Source of the DNA: Berberis thunbergii
Lineage: Eukaryota > Streptophyta > Magnoliopsida > Ranunculales > Berberidaceae
Assembly (NCBI GenBank): GCA_003290165.1
Contig: QNQO01000533.1
Span: 643,735-707,734 of the forward strand
Length of the DNA: 64,000 nt
Direction: 5' to 3'
Positions 34,600 through 47,000 of this stretch are shown in pieces; the stretch's first letter is position 1; each line of letters starts with the position of its first letter. A program made the position numbers and the translations under genes. The notes beneath the pieces were generated by a model. The model had not been told where the DNA came from and ran no database searches. It saw only the letters and a program-made list of their open reading frames with translations.

Positions 34600-35540
34600 A
34601 CCACCACCTAAGTTTGTATGTCTTATCATTGCCATTTGTGAGAATTGTTGAGGAAAGTTAGATTCGAGTAGCCCGATCACGCAATGTAGCATTGTGGTCT
34701 ATTATGCCTAACTTGGAACAAATTTAGTTGCATGGTCATACCAGCAAAGAGATTTGGTAACTTGTTGGATTTGCCCCCCTCTTTTGCATTCAACCTTTTC
34801 TTAACTAAAACTGGAGTAATTGCAACCATTGGACACCCCTATTTTCATAGGTGTCCATGTAAATCAACAATGCTTTTATATAAAATAAGTCTCATACATG
34901 AATTTGTTACATTAAAAATGCAACACAGTCAAAATATAACAAGAACGTTATTCAAACCCCAAATCCAAAATACAAGACTAATCATTTACAAAATGAAATG
35001 AATTAGAGTAATCTTACAAAAAGATGGCTAAGGGACGTTACAAAAACAAATCCCCCCTTTTGACCAAGCACATTAAAAGTCTTGCAGTTATTTCTTTTAG
35101 TTCTACTGATGTTTTCAACACCTACGCTTGTTTTCAGAGTAACAAATAAGAAGTGCACATTACAACATAAAAAACACCACATAACCAAAATTTTAAAGCA
35201 TCACTCGCACAAAATGAAAGAATTTAAGGGGTTTTTTTTGTTGCTACGTCGTAATGAAACTGTAAGAATTAAAACCAAAAACAAAATCTTCTCAACCTTG
35301 ACACCCCTATGAACTATGGGTGTCATGCTCATTAACCAAACATCGATATAAATACAGACTGAAATCAATCAGTAATAACCTAAGTAAATGACATTGTAAT
35401 CTAACAAAGAACATGCTTACAATCCACAAACCACTACTATTGAAGAATAAATCAAGAAAAATAGGGAAGAGAAAAGGAACTGAAGAAGATTGAGCATCAA
35501 ATAACCCACTAAAGGAGCTAAAATCAAATTTGAAGTTTAA
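33000..35540. other. Non-coding stretch; possible MITE and poly(A) tract
   Basis: No gene recognised. From about 33943 to 34568 a segment begins AGTGTTTGTTTTTGTTCTGA and ends with words complementary to it (TCAGAACTTCCAACTCC...TTTTGAACAC), so it may be a TIR element. An A30 run follows at 34569-34598. Short words such as GGTGTCCATGTRAATC recur near 33405, 33550 and 34850, suggesting further degraded repeats. Confidence 0.35.
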
Positions 35541-35623
35541 TGTCATATCTGAAGAAGAAGAAATAAATAAGAAGGAAGCTCAAAAAAAGGCACGAAATTC
35601 AAATTTAAAACTTTTAATGGCAA

Positions 35624-35743
35624 CCAAAATATGTCCTTGCTATGAGAGCTTATACTATTACAGGTGGGATGTTCAGTACTGATTCTTGTAGTATTGTTCG
35701 AGGAGTCGATAAGCTAATTCCTGTCGATGTTTATTTCCGTCGT
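35624..35743 (+). pseudogene. ndhK: ndhK-like fragment (plastid NADH dehydrogenase subunit K)
   Basis: The frame from 35624 reads [35 protein letters not shown] and VY, the conserved iron-sulphur subunit region of plastid ndhK. The cysteine expected in the CTITGG motif is Tyr here, and homology ends just before the PGCPP motif, so two iron-sulphur ligand sites are lost. It is a fragment of about 37 codons within organelle-derived DNA. Confidence 0.65.
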
Positions 35744-36062
35744 ATCCGGCTGAATATAGAGTGAAGTCTGAAACAAAAGGCTGCAGCGTTCGATCCACCA
35801 TTTCTAAATGGGGAGACTTGGGAAGAGGACAACCTCTTTGAGCTGTCAGAAGTTGTAGCTTCGGATGCTAGACGAAATGACCGGAGCTGCCCTGGAACAA
35901 GAAAGAAGGAGGATCATTCGCTATTACGACTACCGGCACGTTCGATCCTTTCCTCAGAGGCGGCTTCGGCTGCGTCTTTGCCTATTCTCATTTGAGATAG
36001 TGTCTCATGATACCCATACCAAAAGAAGTCGTTGACGAAGGCCCTCCTTCGGCGGGACCTCT

Positions 36063-36326
36063 TCATCGTTTTCGGCATTTATATACTTTCTGAGAAATGA
36101 ACATGTATATGTCCCAATCTGCTTGTAAAATTTCATGTCCATCCGATCTTACTACCCAGTTCATAGCATTTCTTTTAGTTGTAGCCCGACGCGCTGCTTC
36201 AATGGCTCGATATAAACGACGACCAGCTCTACAACTTTGAGTGCCATATCTTCCAAAAAAAAGTGGTGTACTGTCCGGTTCGGCGCAACCAACCAACAAA
36301 CTATTGGAAGGCCTCAGCCAATTCAA
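36063..36326 (-). pseudogene. rpl16: Mitochondrial rpl16-like fragment
   Basis: The minus-strand frame contains FGRYGTQSCRAGRRLYRAI followed by EAARRAT at 36180-36257, matching the N-terminal region of plant mitochondrial ribosomal protein L16 (usual form FGRYG.KSCRAGRLSYRAIEAARRA). The residues before and after (NWLRPSNSLLV; MNWVVRSDGHEIL) do not match L16 as remembered, so it may be a chimeric mitochondrial open frame. L16 normally has about 135-180 residues. Confidence 0.5.
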
Positions 36327-36788
36327 TCTTGACCCCCCTCCAACCTCTCCTGGCTCACATCCACAGGCACTTCTCAGATCAGGCTAGGCCTCTCCTGCGG
36401 AGCCGGGCGCCGGGGCCATGGATGCGCTAGCGATCGACACATAGGGGAGGCCCGGGTTTCTCGGTCTGGTATCCTACACCTCTTTGAAGCTTTCCTCTAT
36501 GATAACGACTTCTGTAATCATTGTTGGACACTCTATCTGGAAGCGCTTTTCTAAAATGAGGACAAGTGACTGCGTGTCAACCTCTTATTAATTGTTTTCA
36601 AAATTTTGTTACGTCTCTACTATTAAATATAGATGAAAAGAGGAAAACCCCCATCAAAATATTCAGAGTAATTTGAGGTCTCTTGTTCTAGAGGACTTGA
36701 GAAGTGTCATTTCCTCATTAGAGAGCCTGATCTAATACCAATTCCCAGTTTCTTACTTGTTGATCAACTGTTAGTCACGAATGTGACA

Positions 36789-36801
36789 ATGGGTATCAGA
36801 G
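36789..36801 (+). other. Retrotransposon primer binding site
   Basis: TGGGTATCAGAGC is complementary to the 3' end of plant initiator tRNA-Met, with one extra G. It lies directly after the Gypsy 5' LTR and 31 bases before the first gag ATG. Confidence 0.8.
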
Positions 36802-37360
36802 CAAGACTATGATCCTTAGATTTGAGGATTCATGGAGACTATGGCAAAGGAGATGGAGGAAATCTTGAAGGAAACTAAAAGGAACCAGATGGAAAAAGTA
36901 GGCCAAATGGAACCCATGAAAATTGAGTTAAAAAGGCTAGCCATGATGAGTAAAGCATGGATGCAAGTATGGAGCAACTATTCCAAGTATTACAGAGTAC
37001 TCACAAGGGTACTGGAGCGGCTGAAGAGAGTTCTACACCTTCTTCACATATAAGTGGATCTACAAAACCGAATAGGAAAACTTCTTTCCATGTTCCATTG
37101 GAGACTCATGGTATGTTTTCTCGCCTACCTAAATTAGAATTTCCCCAATTTGATGGTTTAATCCCACACTCATGGATTAAGAAGTGTGAAGGATATTTTT
37201 TTGTTCTACCAAATTTTGGAAGAAAACAAGGTGGCCATAACATCCATCCACTTAAATGGTAGAGCATACCTCTGGTTCCTTAACTACTAGGTCTGCAATG
37301 AAAATCTTAGTTGGTCAGTGATTGTACATGACTGATGAGAGCAATTTGAAGAATCAATAC

Positions 37361-38479
37361 TAGGGCTGAGCCGGCCTAAAATGCTAAAATCGAAAGTCGG
37401 ACGGGCCCAAAAAAATTTGAATTTCAGAAACCAAAATCGAGCCGGGTCAAGCTGAGTAACCGGGGTCCTAGTTAACCGACAAATCAGTCCGGGTCGGTCT
37501 CAGTCCCTGAATCAATTTTTTTGGGCCCAGTTTTTTCAGTCCATATGATTACTCTTCTACCTTTATTCTTCAAAACACATCACAGTTTATCATCTGGTTT
37601 AAATTGATTTGTATAAACATAACACACATTCCTCTCCACAACACACCATTCAATGCATTTGCAATCCTCCGAGGGACCACCATCACTTCTTCCTCAATCC
37701 TTGCCTACTCTTTTCATTGCAATCTCTATATGCAGTGAATACTTAAGTCTTACTTAACTAAAACAAGTCATTCTTCTTGGCTAAAACATTAACACCACAC
37801 ATTTAGCTTAAACATCACTGTGTTAACCTCTTCTAACATATCTTGCAAACCAAATTGCTCAAATTCAAAAAGAAATAACAATGTACGTATTCATTCAAGT
37901 ATTCAACACGATTTCACAAGTACAAACAGAACATAACACGTCAAATCAATACATCTATCAAGTTCAGCCTTAGGTTAAACTAAACAAAATACTAGAATTA
38001 AACAAACCCATTATACCATTATATATGCCTACAACCACAATACATTTTCTCTCTACCTACAATAGATCCCTCTAATACACCCCCATTTTTCAATAGATCA
38101 GATCAGTTCTTCTTTAAAATCAAGAAGCCCTACCTTATACCTCTGTCAAACATAAGAGGAGGCGACGAGCAGGGTTATGAGAAAGAGGAGATGGTTGTGA
38201 GTTTTGTGACTGTGAAAAGGAGATGTCGCAGGGTTGTGAAGAAGAGGAGGCAGAAGAAGAGAATTTGATAATGAAATTTTGAGTTAAATACTTAAAGGCC
38301 TAGAATTTTTTTTAGGTTTCCAAAATACCCGGGCTAGGCCGATTACCCGATAGGTTCAAAAAGTGAAATCGAGGACCGAACAGGAAACTTCGGTCTGGGC
38401 TGATTTTTAGGATTGTACATCATTTTAAATCGGCCCGACCGGTTCGGTCCGGGTTTTCGGTCTGAAATGCCCACCTCTA
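37361..38479. mobile_element. hAT-like non-autonomous element in Gypsy gag
   Basis: The left end TAGGGCTGAGC and, in reverse complement, the right end TAGAGGTGGGC form an imperfect terminal repeat. It is flanked by ATCAATAC (37353-37360) and ATCAATAT (38480-38487), an 8-bp duplication with one mismatch, as in hAT elements. Both ends are rich in CGGGTCGG / CCGACCGG words. The interior has no recognised transposase. When it is removed, the gag frame around AATCAATA joins up. Confidence 0.75.
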
Positions 38480-41400
38480 ATCAATATTGGATAACTATGT
38501 TGCATCATTCAACAAATTGAAACAAGACACCACTGTAGAGTACTATTATGACAAATTTGAATAACTCAAATCCCTTATGCTAACCCACAACAAACACCTC
38601 GATGAAACCTATTTTTGTTAAGCTTTTTGAGTGGCCTAAAACCTGGAATTAGGGCCTTATTTCAGATGTTTAAACCTACAAATGTTAGCCAAGCTTTTAC
38701 ACTAGCAAGAATCTTCTCTTGGGCACAACCATTCCACATCTAGAAATCATAACTACTCTATTGTCCAACCTAGACAGGGAAACCAATCCATTGCATCACC
38801 AACTACTTTCAAATCACAGCTTCAACCAAATATACTCATTACTATTTCTAATAAAGCCACCCAACCTACCACTCCATTCAAGCATTACCTACCCTTCTTC
38901 CACCCCATCTACTGTCAGATTTTCTTCCTCCACACCTCCTATCAAGAAATTAACTCCAACTCATATGAAGATAAGGCGTGAAAGAGGATTATGTTATAAA
39001 CTAGGACATTTGTGTAAACAACAACACTTGTACATGTTAGTACTAGAGGAAGAGATGACTGTTGAAGACACCAATAGCTCTGTAGAGACTGAAGACTTAA
39101 TTCAGGACATACAAACTGATATGGAAGTATTAGTATATGCCATACATGGTAGCTTTTCAGTCAATTCCATACTACTCAAGGGATTACTAAATAAGAAGGT
39201 CATATCCATCTTGATTGATACAGAAAGTACACATTCCTTTGTGGACCCTAGAGTGATCAAAGAAACCAGTTGGCCAACCATTTGACACCCCAAATGGAGG
39301 TAAAGCGGCCAATGGCCAACAACTACTCAGTAATGCAGTCTGTCAATGTCTTCAATGGTCTATGCATGGGATTCCTTTTGAAATGAGGGTAAGAGTGTTA
39401 TGACATGGTCTTGGGAGGTTATTAGCCTATAAAAACTCCAAAAGTACCCTGAACATTAAAGGGAAGCCAATAACTCTATAAGGGACCCCCAATGAGAGCT
39501 TTATGTTCCTAATGAATCCAAGGGTATAACTAAGTTCTTCAAGAAACACTCTTCTTGTTTCATTGGTCAGTTATTTTCCATCACCAACACTACTACATAG
39601 AATCAGGAAACACAACCACTTCTTACTGAACTTCTATCTGACTTTAAAGACAATTTTCAAATACCAACTACCCTAACCCCACTAGACCATTAGATCATAA
39701 AATTCCATTCAAACCAAATTATTCACCTCCCTCTCAAACCCCATACAAGAGATGTTTCACGATGACTAAATCCAACAGTCTCATAGCCCTTTTGCAGCTC
39801 TATACTTCTAGTAAAAAATAAAAATGGCATGGGAGATTCTGTGTGAATTACAGAAGATTAATTGAAATCACTATCAAGGACAAATTTCCAATGCCCTTGA
39901 TAGATGAACTTCATGGGGCCACAATATTTTCCAAGTTAGACCTCAGGTCTGGTTATCACCATATCTTAGTTCACCCCCTGACATTCATAAGACTGCATTT
40001 AAGACCAGCTATGGTCACTTTGAGTTCAAGGTTATGGCATTTGGTCTAACCAATGCCCAACTTCATTTCAAACCTTAATGAATCACATCTTTCAACACTA
40101 CCTTAGGAAATTTATACTTGTGTTATTTGATGACATCCTGGTATACAACTCATCCTTATCTCATTACTTATGTCACTTACACAATACTTTCTCAACCCTC
40201 AGACAACATTAGTTATATGCCAAGTTGTCCAAGTGTTCCTTCATTCAACCTAGGTTAAAATACCTAGTCCACATTATCAGCCCTCAAAAGACTGAGACCA
40301 TGGTTAAGTGGCCTATTCCAACCACCCTTAAAAACTGAGGGGATTTTCGGGATTAACATGTTACTATAGAAAATTCATAGAACATTATGGGCAAATAGCA
40401 ATACCTCTCATAGACCTTCTAAAAAATAGTTTCATTTGGTCAACCAAGACAAATCAAGTTTTTTTTAGTTCTTAAAGGAAGCCATGTGTAGTTCCCTTGC
40501 TCACTCGAGACTTCCAGACTTCAATTCCCACTTTACCTAACTTTGGGCCCATCCTTGCTAAGTTGAAAACTCACTCGAGCTATGAGGGGGTGTTAAAGAG
40601 TGACTTTACCACATTAGAAACAAATGCATGTTCAAGGGGAGTGGGGGTAGTACTTTCATAGAGAGGCGGGCCAATAGCTTTTTTCAGTAGAGCCTTGGGT
40701 CCTAAAAACTTGAGAATGTCCACCTATGAAAAAGAATTGATGGCCATTGTACTAGTTGTAAACAAATGGAGGTCCTACCTTCTTGGTTCTAAGTTCTACA
40801 TTCTAACAGACCATCAGAGCATCAAGCATTTTATATCACAGAAGGTTACTACTATATTAAACAGAGGTGACTCTCTAAACTGCTAGGATATGACTATGAA
40901 ATCTAGTATAAAAAGGTGTGAACAACAAAGCAGTTGATGCATTATCTCGTTTTACTGAAGAAACTGGCTAGTACTTGGCCATTACCAAGGTCTCACCTCA
41001 GTGGCTATAAGATGTTTCTAGCTACACCAATGACACCACAACACATACCTACATTCAATAGTTACTTCTCAATACCCAAGCTACTCCCAACTACTCTTTT
41101 TCCCAATAAGTCCTCAAGCATAAGAACAAGATCTATATTGGTACACAGGGATCACTCAGAACACAAGTTATTGTAGCCCTACACAATTCAACTATTGGTG
41201 GACATTCTGGCATCACTACCACCTAACAAAAATTGAGACAACATTTTTATTGGAAGGGTATGAAATCAAGTCTTACGAGGTTCATTACAAACTATGATAC
41301 TTGCTAGAGAAACAAAGCTGACCAAATAGCTTATGGGGGCTTACTACAGCCACTACCAGTTCCAGAACAAGCCTGACAACACATTTCAATGGACTTCATT

Positions 41401-42238
41401 GAAGGTCTACCCCTATCCCAACATAAAACTGTGATATTGGTTGTAGTGGACAGGTTAACCAAATATAGCAACTTCATAACCCTCTCACATTCCTTTACAA
41501 AATGTATACAAACTACATGACCTTCCCTCATCCATTGTCTCTTATAGAGATAAGATTTTTATGAGTCCTTTCTGGCATGATTTGTTCTTAGCCTTAGGAA
41601 CTACCCTGACCTTAAGCACAACCTATCACCCCCAAACGAATGGTCAGACAGAGCATACCAACTCATGTTTGAGAACTTATCTACGTTGTATGACAGGTAG
41701 GACCCCCTCCCAATGGACTAAATGGTCATACCCAGCACAACATTTCATTCCAGGCTACAGTCTACACCTTTTCGAGCCCTTTATGGTTACTCACCTCCCC
41801 TTTTAGCCCTTCCACCTATTGCTATCCCCGATGTCCAACAACAGTTAGAAGAAAGAGAGCACATGATGCAACTCATCAAGGATAAGTTACATGGAACACA
41901 AGAAAGGATGAAAATTTATGCATATAAGAATAGATTAGATAGAGTATTTGCAGTTAAGGATTGGTTTACCTCAAATTGCAACCTTACATGCAAATGTCAG
42001 TCAGCCTAGTAAGAACCTCAAGCTATTTGCTCGTTCTTATGGATCCTTCCCGGTGATTGAAAAAGTTGGCTTACCGTCTGAAGCTAACATCTCAGTCAAA
42101 TATTCATTTAGTGTTCCACGTATCGCAACTGAAGAAAAAGTTGGGATAATCTATCACTCCCATTCCACAGTTGACTCTGGTCGCCACCCAAGGTAGACTC
42201 AAAGTTGAACCAACTATTGTGTTGGCACGACGCATGAT

Positions 42239-42961
42239 CAATGTTCTAAAAATCGGTCTAGGCGGCCGCCTAGGCGCTAGAAGGTGGAAAACCGCCCAGA
42301 TTAATGGCTGGGCGGGCTGTCTGGGCGGGCTGGGCGGGTCTAGGCGGGTCTGGGCGGCCTAGGCGGGGTCTAGGCGGCCTAGGCGGACTCTAGGCGGTCT
42401 GGGCGATTTTTATTTTTTTTTTAATTTTTTTTAATTTTTTTAAAATTTTTAATATGGCTAATTGTGTTCTTATTTTATTTTATTTCCTACTTTTTAATAA
42501 TAAACTATTTAATTATTTTTTATTCAGTATATGTCTAAATGTAGCAAATGATGATTACTTAATGGAATTCTCGAATGATCTGTCGGTACCAATTTTACTA
42601 ATGTAGATTTTATCAAATATAACTGAGGTTATTTATGCAATTTGAAGAAAAATAAAAGAGTACACATTCAAATTTATATAAAGTACTCATCATGAACAAA
42701 TTCAGTCATTTGAGTTTTAATAAATTTTGTTCACTATTGGTAATTTTTCATGTTTTTAAATTTTGCATATATATACTGGCATTAAATTGGATGTAATTGA
42801 TAATGTATTATGCTTAACTTTTGTAAATTATTAAAGTAATAATACAAAACCTAAGACCGCCTAGGTGCCGCCTAGGCGCCCGCCTAGGCACCCGCCTAGG
42901 CCCCTGGGCGCTAGGCACCAGCTCGTCGCTCGCCCAGCGCCTAGCGATTTTTAGAACACTG
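42239..42961. mobile_element. hAT-type non-autonomous element, family B copy 1
   Basis: The terminal repeats begin CARTGTTCTAAAAATCG on both sides. A perfect 8-bp duplication, CGCATGAT, flanks it (42231-42238 and 42962-42969). Each end has a GC-rich cluster of GGTCTAGGCGG / CCGCCTAGGC words, and the centre is AT-rich. The 8-bp duplication and CA..TG ends fit the hAT superfamily. A second copy at 63114-63827 is about 90% alike. It interrupts the chromodomain-like end of the Gypsy polyprotein. Confidence 0.9.
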
Positions 42962-43345
42962 CGCATGATACCCCGTAACAACAGAGTTGTTATTCAGGTT
43001 CTGATCCAGTGGTCAAATTCGTCGAAGGAGGATGTCAATTGGGAAGATTGGGCTCATATAACAACGCCTTTTCCTCACTTCCATCCTTGAGGACAAGGAT
43101 GTGCAAAAGGAGTGGGCAATGCCATATCTGTAAAAGAAGAAGGAAGCTCAGCGAAAAGGCGCAAAGTTCAAATTTAAAACTTTCAGGGGCAAACTTGTAA
43201 TTTCCCACTTAGTTGATGGGAGGATAAGCTACCACGTGTCAACCTCTTATTAGGTTTCAAAATTATGTTACAACTCTACTGTAAAATAGAGATGAAAAGG
43301 GGAAGAACCCCATAGTAACTTTCAGAGTAATTTGAGATTTGATTA

Positions 43346-44055
43346 CAGAAGTTAACATGATAGACTGAGCTTCCATGGAGGTTTGGTTCTACAACTTCAA
43401 TGTGAGGTTCAATTATGCTTCAATTAGAGGTTTGATTACGTTTCAATGGAGTTTAATTGATCTACAATTTCATAAAATCGAAACCCTAACCAAAGTCAAC
43501 TCAACTAGTATAATGTACAATAGAAAGGTTATAACCACGGTTTATAAACCCTAAAAAAAAACGCAATACATTTTGAAATTGGAAATATTTTAATAATAAC
43601 AGGGAGCAACCACGTGCCGAGGGACTTGAAAGCCAAAGTTACTGGACCTGTCCTTGCAGACTAGAGTGAACAAGAAGAGCAATGCGTTTTTAAAAACGGA
43701 ATTCACTTTGGGTGCCCCAAGGAAAAATACAGAAAATGTGGATTACCTTACCAACCCCTAGACTTGAGTTGAGTGTCCGGAGCAATTGCCTTCAGTTCGG
43801 TGCGAAACACAAATTTTCTTACAAAATTGGACCCTAGTCCGAAGAGTCCGGTCGCCAAAGTCTACAGTAGACTCTTAGAGAGAGTAGAAGAAGTCGGCCG
43901 AAAATGACAACAACCTAATTATAAGCTTTACCCTAGTCAACTCATTTCGTGGTTGGAATCATCCTCTTTATACCGCTTCTTCTGTTTTTGATTTGATTCA
44001 AGTGTTTGTTTGTCCATCATTCGATTTGATTGAATTGGATTGGTGATTCGATACG
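43346..44055. promoter_or_regulatory. Upstream region of the TPR gene
   Basis: Lies between the Gypsy 3' end and the TPR start codon. It must hold the promoter and 5' UTR. A CT-rich stretch just before the ATG (about 43960-44050) is a plausible leader. No TATA box could be assigned with confidence. Confidence 0.3.
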
Positions 44056-47000
44056 ATGTCAGAAACAGAAGCAGCAGCAGCGGTAAAGAAGATCGAAAGA
44101 GGTCACCAGATGTACAGAGATGGAGAGCACCAAGAAGCCTTAGGGTATTATACGGAAGCGCTTGCCATGGCTAAAACGAAGCCCCAGATGATTGCTTTGC
44201 ACAGCAATCGAGCTGCTTGCTATTTGAAGTTGCACGACTTCAAGAAGGTAACAACCTGCCCTTTCCCTTTCTTCCCCTTATTATTTTTTACCCAGAGTAA
44301 CTTTGTACCACTCAGTTTCCTTAATCCCAATACAGATGCAGATAGATAGATAGATACATTACATGCCCAACCCCAAAAGCCAAAGGAAACCCATCCAATC
44401 CAATCTGCTTATAGAACCCCTTATGTCCATTTTCAATCAGGATTACAACATCTAGCTAGAAAGAGGATAATCAATAAGTGACTTCCTCCTCATTTCTTCA
44501 TGTCTACTAGTTCTACGCAAAGCTATTTTTGAACTGAATAAATTTTATTTCAGGCTGCCTCCAACATGGTGTGTGACTGTTTCTACTTTGCAAGTGGTTT
44601 AATAATTTCTAGGAGAAACTCTTTTTATAGTTTAGCAGTTTTTTCTATCCATGTGTTGGTTAGAGTATGCCTCGTAAAATTTAGCTGCATTACAGTATGC
44701 CACAGCAACTTATTGCACATTTTAGATGTTGGCTGGTGGTTTATGTTAACCGTCAGGATCAGTGGCATAAGGATTTGACATGCAAAGCTAGATAAGATCT
44801 TGACCATTAGTTTCTTTAATCCAGAGCTCATCCACACATTATGGTTTACCATATTAAACAACGAGTCTTAAGCTGAGACGCATTTCTTTTCAGGAAATAA
44901 CTTCATCTTCTCTAGATACTTACGATAAGTGAATCTACATCTTCCTGTCTATCTTTCCTCCCACCAATTCTCGAGCACTATTTTGGAGTTCAATCTATAG
45001 AACAGTGGACATTGAAATGAGAAGAGGATCCTTTGGGGATGGGTTTTAACTTGGCCTACATTTTATTACCTATGAAATCGAGAAAACAAAAAATTACGGA
45101 AAATGTCCCAACCACAATTACCGTCTAGACTAGAGTTAGGACTGTTTGTCTCCATGCTTCAAACTAACCATGATGAATCTCTCGGGCTGTGTTCATTATG
45201 AACACACCCAAATTTGTAAAACAAATACAATTTATGTCAGTATATCAATACTGGTTTGAGCAAACTTAATTTTGATATATACACATCATAGTAACATTAC
45301 ATGAATATAAAAATACTAACAATAAGCATTTTACTTTTAAGAAAGGCATGTAATTCTCATCCGATGATTGAATGAACATTTAGTTTCTTCCCTCAAGACA
45401 CTCGTACATACATACTAACAAAGTAATGAGTACAATTTTCATGTTATTGCAAGATCAATGTTTTCGTTATTACCATAGTTTTTTGCTTCTTTTCCACATT
45501 GGCACTCTTCTTTTGTGCCGAGCACACCCCATTCAAATGTCTCCCTTGCCTTTGAAGCTACTCGAAACATGTATGTTCCAATTGAGGTGTCATATCGAGA
45601 GTCATGTCATCTCACCCAAAGTTTAGTCCATGACAAATATATCATTATACGTACAATCGTACATTCGAACTCGCATGGGACGATGTACCCAGTATGCAAG
45701 CAAGTTTGCAGACTTGCTAAAATCATTAAAAAAAATTCGGAGTTGTGAAAAAGAGTATCAAAACCAATTAAATCTCAAATGCTACTTAGCAAGTTAAATT
45801 ACATAATGATTAAATACACATCATAATGTATTAACATACATTCTTTGACCCTTAACCTCTCAAGGAGCACTATAAAAACCATGAAACTGTTAATATATAT
45901 CTCATCAAAATAGGATTGAGGTCATGAACAATCCTTACTGGTCTTCATTACAATATTACCAACACAAATAGTAGCTTGTAAAAACTCAATACGACCATTT
46001 AATATCAGTGTCATTTCAGGACTTGAAATGCAAATTGAACACAACTAGCCTTATTCCCGAGTATCTATATGTAACGAGGCAACATGCTCAATTTTCTTCC
46101 TACATTCTAAATTCCTCACTGACACAAACTATTATAACCTATTTGAACCAAGCTATCCCTATTGTCTAATTACAACCCAATCAACAAATAATTGTTTATC
46201 ATATCAAAACATCAGTCTTCAACACAATACTGCCTATACTAATAACAATGCGAATTGATGAAACCCACCACCAAACTAGTCTTTACTTGAGCTGTAAACT
46301 AGTCTTCAATTTCCAAATGGTTAGTTCAAAACATATTATTCACTCCACACGTATGCATATAAAAATCTGAATTTCAACTTCGTTTTCGAGTTATGACTTT
46401 ACAACATTCTGATTTACCTCTAATAATTCATAACCAATAACAATAATTTTTTAATCTTCAATTAATCATCACTCCACTCATTAATTTATTTTTTCCAATC
46501 AAGAAACACACCAAACGCAAACCCAAACAACTCAATACATTACCTCTATTGCCAACAATATTTAGCAATAAAATCACAATAATGAATACAAAATCGAAAC
46601 CTGAAAATAAACAATTAATCAAAACCCCTCACATAAACAATATTTTGTAGTTGAGAAATAAAAATTTTCATGGACTCAATATTAACCACCAAATACAATT
46701 CACAATACAACTCAGCTTGTCAAAATATGTAGTCAAGTCATCCTCAATATAACTACCAAATATAGATCACTCCACAACTCTCAGCTTGTCAAACTATTTA
46801 GTTAAATCATCCTCATTGTTAACAACCAAAATACAGATCAATCCACCATTCAGTTTGCCAAACAAATTAGTCAAATTCATCAAAACCCCCAAAACTTATA
46901 GCAAGAATTGAACCAATCATCTTTTTATTTTTCACCCAAAATTCATCAAAACTTACAATCCCAGATACCCAATTAACGAAATCATGTATTGTCCTCCCAG

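Larger units (their letters stand above)
35624..36555. other. Organelle-derived DNA (NUMT with plastid-like segment)
   Basis: About 930 bases of balanced base composition interrupt the Gypsy 5' LTR. The left end encodes an ndhK-like peptide and the right-central part a mitochondrial rpl16-like peptide on the opposite strand; the last 200 bases (36360-36480) are GC-rich in the manner of plant mitochondrial DNA. Plastid-like DNA next to mitochondrial DNA is common in plant mitochondrial genomes, so one transfer from mitochondria would explain both. Compared with the 3' LTR, about two dozen LTR bases are missing at the junctions. Confidence 0.65.
36832..43080 (+). pseudogene. Gypsy gag-pol polyprotein, degenerate
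   Basis: Gag: ATG at 36832, a basic coiled-coil start, then FSRLPKLEFPQFDGLIPHSW at about 37115. Protease: at 39204 ILIDTESTHSFVD, where the family has DTGS/DTGA; the Gly is Glu here, which should inactivate it. RT: from 39843 [36 protein letters not shown], and FDDILVY near 40130 (family: YVDDILVYS). RNase H: MSTYEKELMAIVLVVNKW and LTDHQSIKHF at 40715-40830. Integrase: GGHSGIT, MDFIEGLPLS, TYHPQTNGQTEHTN at 41200-41660. Tail: VLIQWSNSSKEDVNWEDW (42999 on), chromodomain-like. Many stops and shifts and an insertion in gag and in the tail. Confidence 0.8.
35540..43345 (+). mobile_element. Gypsy (chromovirus-like) LTR retrotransposon, interrupted
   Basis: LTR evidence: TCAAATTTAAAACTTT with upstream GAAGGAAGCTCA occurs at 35570-35617 and 43141-43184, and GTGTCAACCTCTTATT with downstream ATAGATGAAAAG and TTCAGAGTAATTTGAG occurs at 36576-36675 and 43236-43335. 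A primer binding site TGGGTATCAGAGC (tRNA-Met) lies at 36789-36801. Coding order is gag, protease, RT, RNase H, integrase, chromodomain-like tail, as in chromoviruses. Three insertions break it: organelle DNA in the 5' LTR, an hAT-like element in gag and an hAT-type element near the 3' end. Confidence 0.8.

Noticed and set aside
35624..35743. A working plastid ndhK gene
   Set aside because: It is a fragment of about 37 codons missing iron-sulphur ligand sites and embedded in a retrotransposon LTR.
35785..35800. tRNA gene suggested by a GTTCGATCC T-loop-like word
   Set aside because: No matching acceptor stem, D arm or anticodon arm could be placed around it.
42980..43200. Independent small gene on the plus strand
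   Set aside because: The reading frame is the chromodomain-like C-terminal end of the Gypsy polyprotein, separated from the rest by the hAT-type insertion.
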